Shown here: positions 13,837 through 14,850 of the stretch, piece after piece
Position numbering within the stretch: position 1 is the first letter of the stretch
Layout: each line of letters starts with the position of its first letter
From: Lachnospiraceae bacterium UBA7205
GTDB taxonomy: Bacteria; Bacillota; Clostridia; Lachnospirales; Lachnospiraceae
NCBI GenBank assembly: GCA_002490665.1
Contig: DKUL01000003.1
Span: forward strand, 1 to 14,850
Length of the DNA stretch: 14,850 nucleotides
Direction: 5' to 3'
The notes under the pieces: model-generated
What the model saw: only the letters and a program-made list of their open reading frames with translations
What the model was told of the DNA's origin: nothing
The model's database searches: none
Program-made: the position numbers and the translations under genes

Positions 13837-14733
13837 AAGAACCGGAATTTCAATCTGCACAATATAATCCTCAATCCGGTCAATGACATTCTCATTGATT
13901 CCCATCTCATAGGAGAAGCCGGACAGTGCCAGCTGATGGCGCCTGGCATAGTCCAGTATTTCCTGATAACGCTGGGGAAGTTTATCCCAGCTGCCTTGGT
14001 GAAAGGCGCGCAGATAGTTTCCGCCGGGCTGCATATGCAGTCCGTTTTTTTGCATATGGGCATCCGGATGAAATGTGTCAGCAGAACTGGCGGATGCCTG
14101 GCTGCTCAATTGTGCCGTACCGGGGGACGCGGCAGGATTCTCGAAAGGAATCTCGATAAAGAGCCTGCAATAGTCATCAAACTTCCCGCTTTGCAGGCTG
14201 GAAACCGGAATCATCGAACCGTAGGAAGCGTCGTGCAGCCTGCCAAGCTGGTACCGCTCGGTCTCGGCGGTAATCATTTCAACCTCCTCCTCAAAGGTGG
14301 TATCTGGGCTGATGGCAACTGTGACCAGGCAGCACTCCTCTTTCTCGACAATGCTGATTTCGGATAAATCCATTGTCAGCAGTGTTTCCATATTCTGGTG
14401 GTAGTTGCACAATGTTTTTCTGACCGCATGCAGATGCCGGATGCTGCGGTCAAGGTCTGTAATCTTATCTTCCAATAAATGTTTCATGTTTTCCGCGGAA
14501 CGGTTTTTCATAAAGTCCTGTATTTCAGGAATGGAAACATCCAGCTCCCGCAGCAGCAGAATGGTTTCCAGCAGGGGACTCTGGTGGTAGTTGTAGCAGC
14601 GGTAGCCGTTTTCCGGGTTGACTGTGGCAGGCTTTAACAATCCTATCTCGTCATACCACATTAAGGTCTTTTTGTTGATGCCGTGCATCGCCGCAAACTG
14701 GCCGATGGTGAGCAGCTTGTTTTTTTCTGTCAT
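13816..14733 (-). CDS. MerR-family regulator with GyrI-like effector-binding domain
   Basis: A 305-residue transcriptional regulator. Residues 1-75 form the MerR winged helix (LLTIGQFAAMHGINKKTLMWYDEIGLLKP, with NPENGYRCYNYHQ after it), followed by a dimerisation coiled coil at about 75-120. The C-terminal half resembles the GyrI-like/BmrR effector-binding domain (PF06445): VTVAISPDTTFEEEVEMI, then GSMIPVSS, YLRAFHQGSWDKLPQRYQEIL and an acidic end near VIDRIEDYIVQIEIPV. An apparent linker or insert rich in Ser, Ala, Pro and Thr lies around residue 210-240. It probably binds a drug-like or other small hydrophobic ligand and remodels a target promoter; the target is not within view and may be to the right. 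The ATG at 14733 is preferred because the minus strand has AGGGGGA about ten bases upstream; a longer reading frame to 14799 lacks a ribosome site. Confidence 0.88.
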   Translation of the reverse strand: MTEKNKLLTIGQFAAMHGINKKTLMWYDEIGLLKPATVNPENGYRCYNYHQSPLLETILLLRELDVSIPEIQDFMKNRSAENMKHLLEDKITDLDRSIRHLHAVRKTLCNYHQNMETLLTMDLSEISIVEKEECCLVTVAISPDTTFEEEVEMITAETERYQLGRLHDASYGSMIPVSSLQSGKFDDYCRLFIEIPFENPAASPGTAQLSSQASASSADTFHPDAHMQKNGLHMQPGGNYLRAFHQGSWDKLPQRYQEILDYARRHQLALSGFSYEMGINENVIDRIEDYIVQIEIPVLSKHALP

Positions 14734-14790
14734 AATCAAATTCCCCCTTGAAGCCGGAGCGTGTATAGTTTTTCCAAGTATTTTCATTTT

Positions 14791-14819
14791 ATCATACAAG
14801 ATTTGTGCGTTCCCTGCAA
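14791..14819 (-). promoter_or_regulatory. Promoter of the MerR gene
   Basis: On the minus strand TTGCAG (14819-14814) and TATGAT (14796-14791) are spaced by 17 bases, giving a leader of about 50 bases before the ATG at 14733. The -35 overlaps the left arm of the dyad at 14809-14831. Confidence 0.6.
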
Positions 14820-14831
14820 GAGCTAGGGAAC
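14809..14831. promoter_or_regulatory. Candidate MerR operator dyad
   Basis: GTTCCCT (14809-14815) and AGGGAAC (14825-14831) are perfect 7-bp inverted repeats around a 9-base centre, a size and symmetry typical of MerR-family operators. It overlaps the -35 of the MerR promoter, which suggests autoregulation, and could also serve a divergent gene beyond the right edge. Confidence 0.5.
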
Positions 14832-14850
14832 TGTAGAAAAATAACTGACG

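Noticed and set aside
1..14850. CRISPR arrays, transposons, tRNA or rRNA genes
   Set aside because: No regularly spaced direct repeats, transposase-like reading frames, cloverleaf-like or rRNA-like sequences were recognised by eye in this window.

Overview
This 14.85 kb window looks like chromosomal DNA from a Clostridia-class Firmicute, most likely a gut Lachnospiraceae. The basis is strong AGGAGG-type ribosome sites, TTGNNN/TATAAT promoters with extended TGn -10 elements, and the protein families present. The assignment is an inference from protein character, not from a marker gene. No rRNA, tRNA, CRISPR array, transposase or integrase was seen. Thirteen protein genes are called: eleven on the + strand and two (lipoprotein, MerR regulator) on the - strand.

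Left part (1-4740). Two stem-loops at the left edge precede a promoter and an AI-2E-family membrane transporter (204-1319). A convergent lipoprotein gene (1335-2342, -) follows. Next come a maltose/sugar O-acetyltransferase (2610-3263) with its own promoter and a leader hairpin, a small HPr-like protein that has lost the phosphorylatable histidine but keeps the regulatory-serine motif (3453-3686), and a LacI/ScrR-type repressor (3762-4739). A dyad with a central CG lies upstream of the HPr-like promoter and resembles a LacI/CcpA-type operator. This group suggests sugar-responsive regulation, although no sugar uptake operon is present.

Middle part (4741-10272). A single-gene AAA-ATPase/PD-(D/E)XK nuclease-like protein (4821-6398) ends at a clear intrinsic terminator. 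It is followed by a BlaI-type repressor and a BlaR1-type M56 membrane metalloprotease with overlapping ATGA, under a promoter overlapped by two mirror-image operators. The metalloprotease carries a large extracellular domain that does not look like a penicillin-binding sensor, so its stimulus is probably not a beta-lactam. Then comes an AT-rich stretch with a DUF2087 protein, two hairpins and a GNAT acetyltransferase.

Right part (10273-14850). A sigma-A-type promoter drives a two-gene unit: a P-loop NTPase with a C-terminal winged-helix-like region (10354-11688), then a protein with an N-terminal degenerate NTPase-like domain and a C-terminal array of tetratricopeptide repeats (11706-13466). 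The architecture resembles a split STAND/NLR-like sensing module and is the best candidate for an undescribed system here. The TPR half is markedly more AT-rich than the rest of its gene. A small ABM-like alpha/beta-barrel protein (13489-13836) follows and overlaps, tail to tail, a MerR-family regulator with a GyrI-like effector domain (13816-14733, -). The MerR promoter region contains a 7+7 bp dyad.
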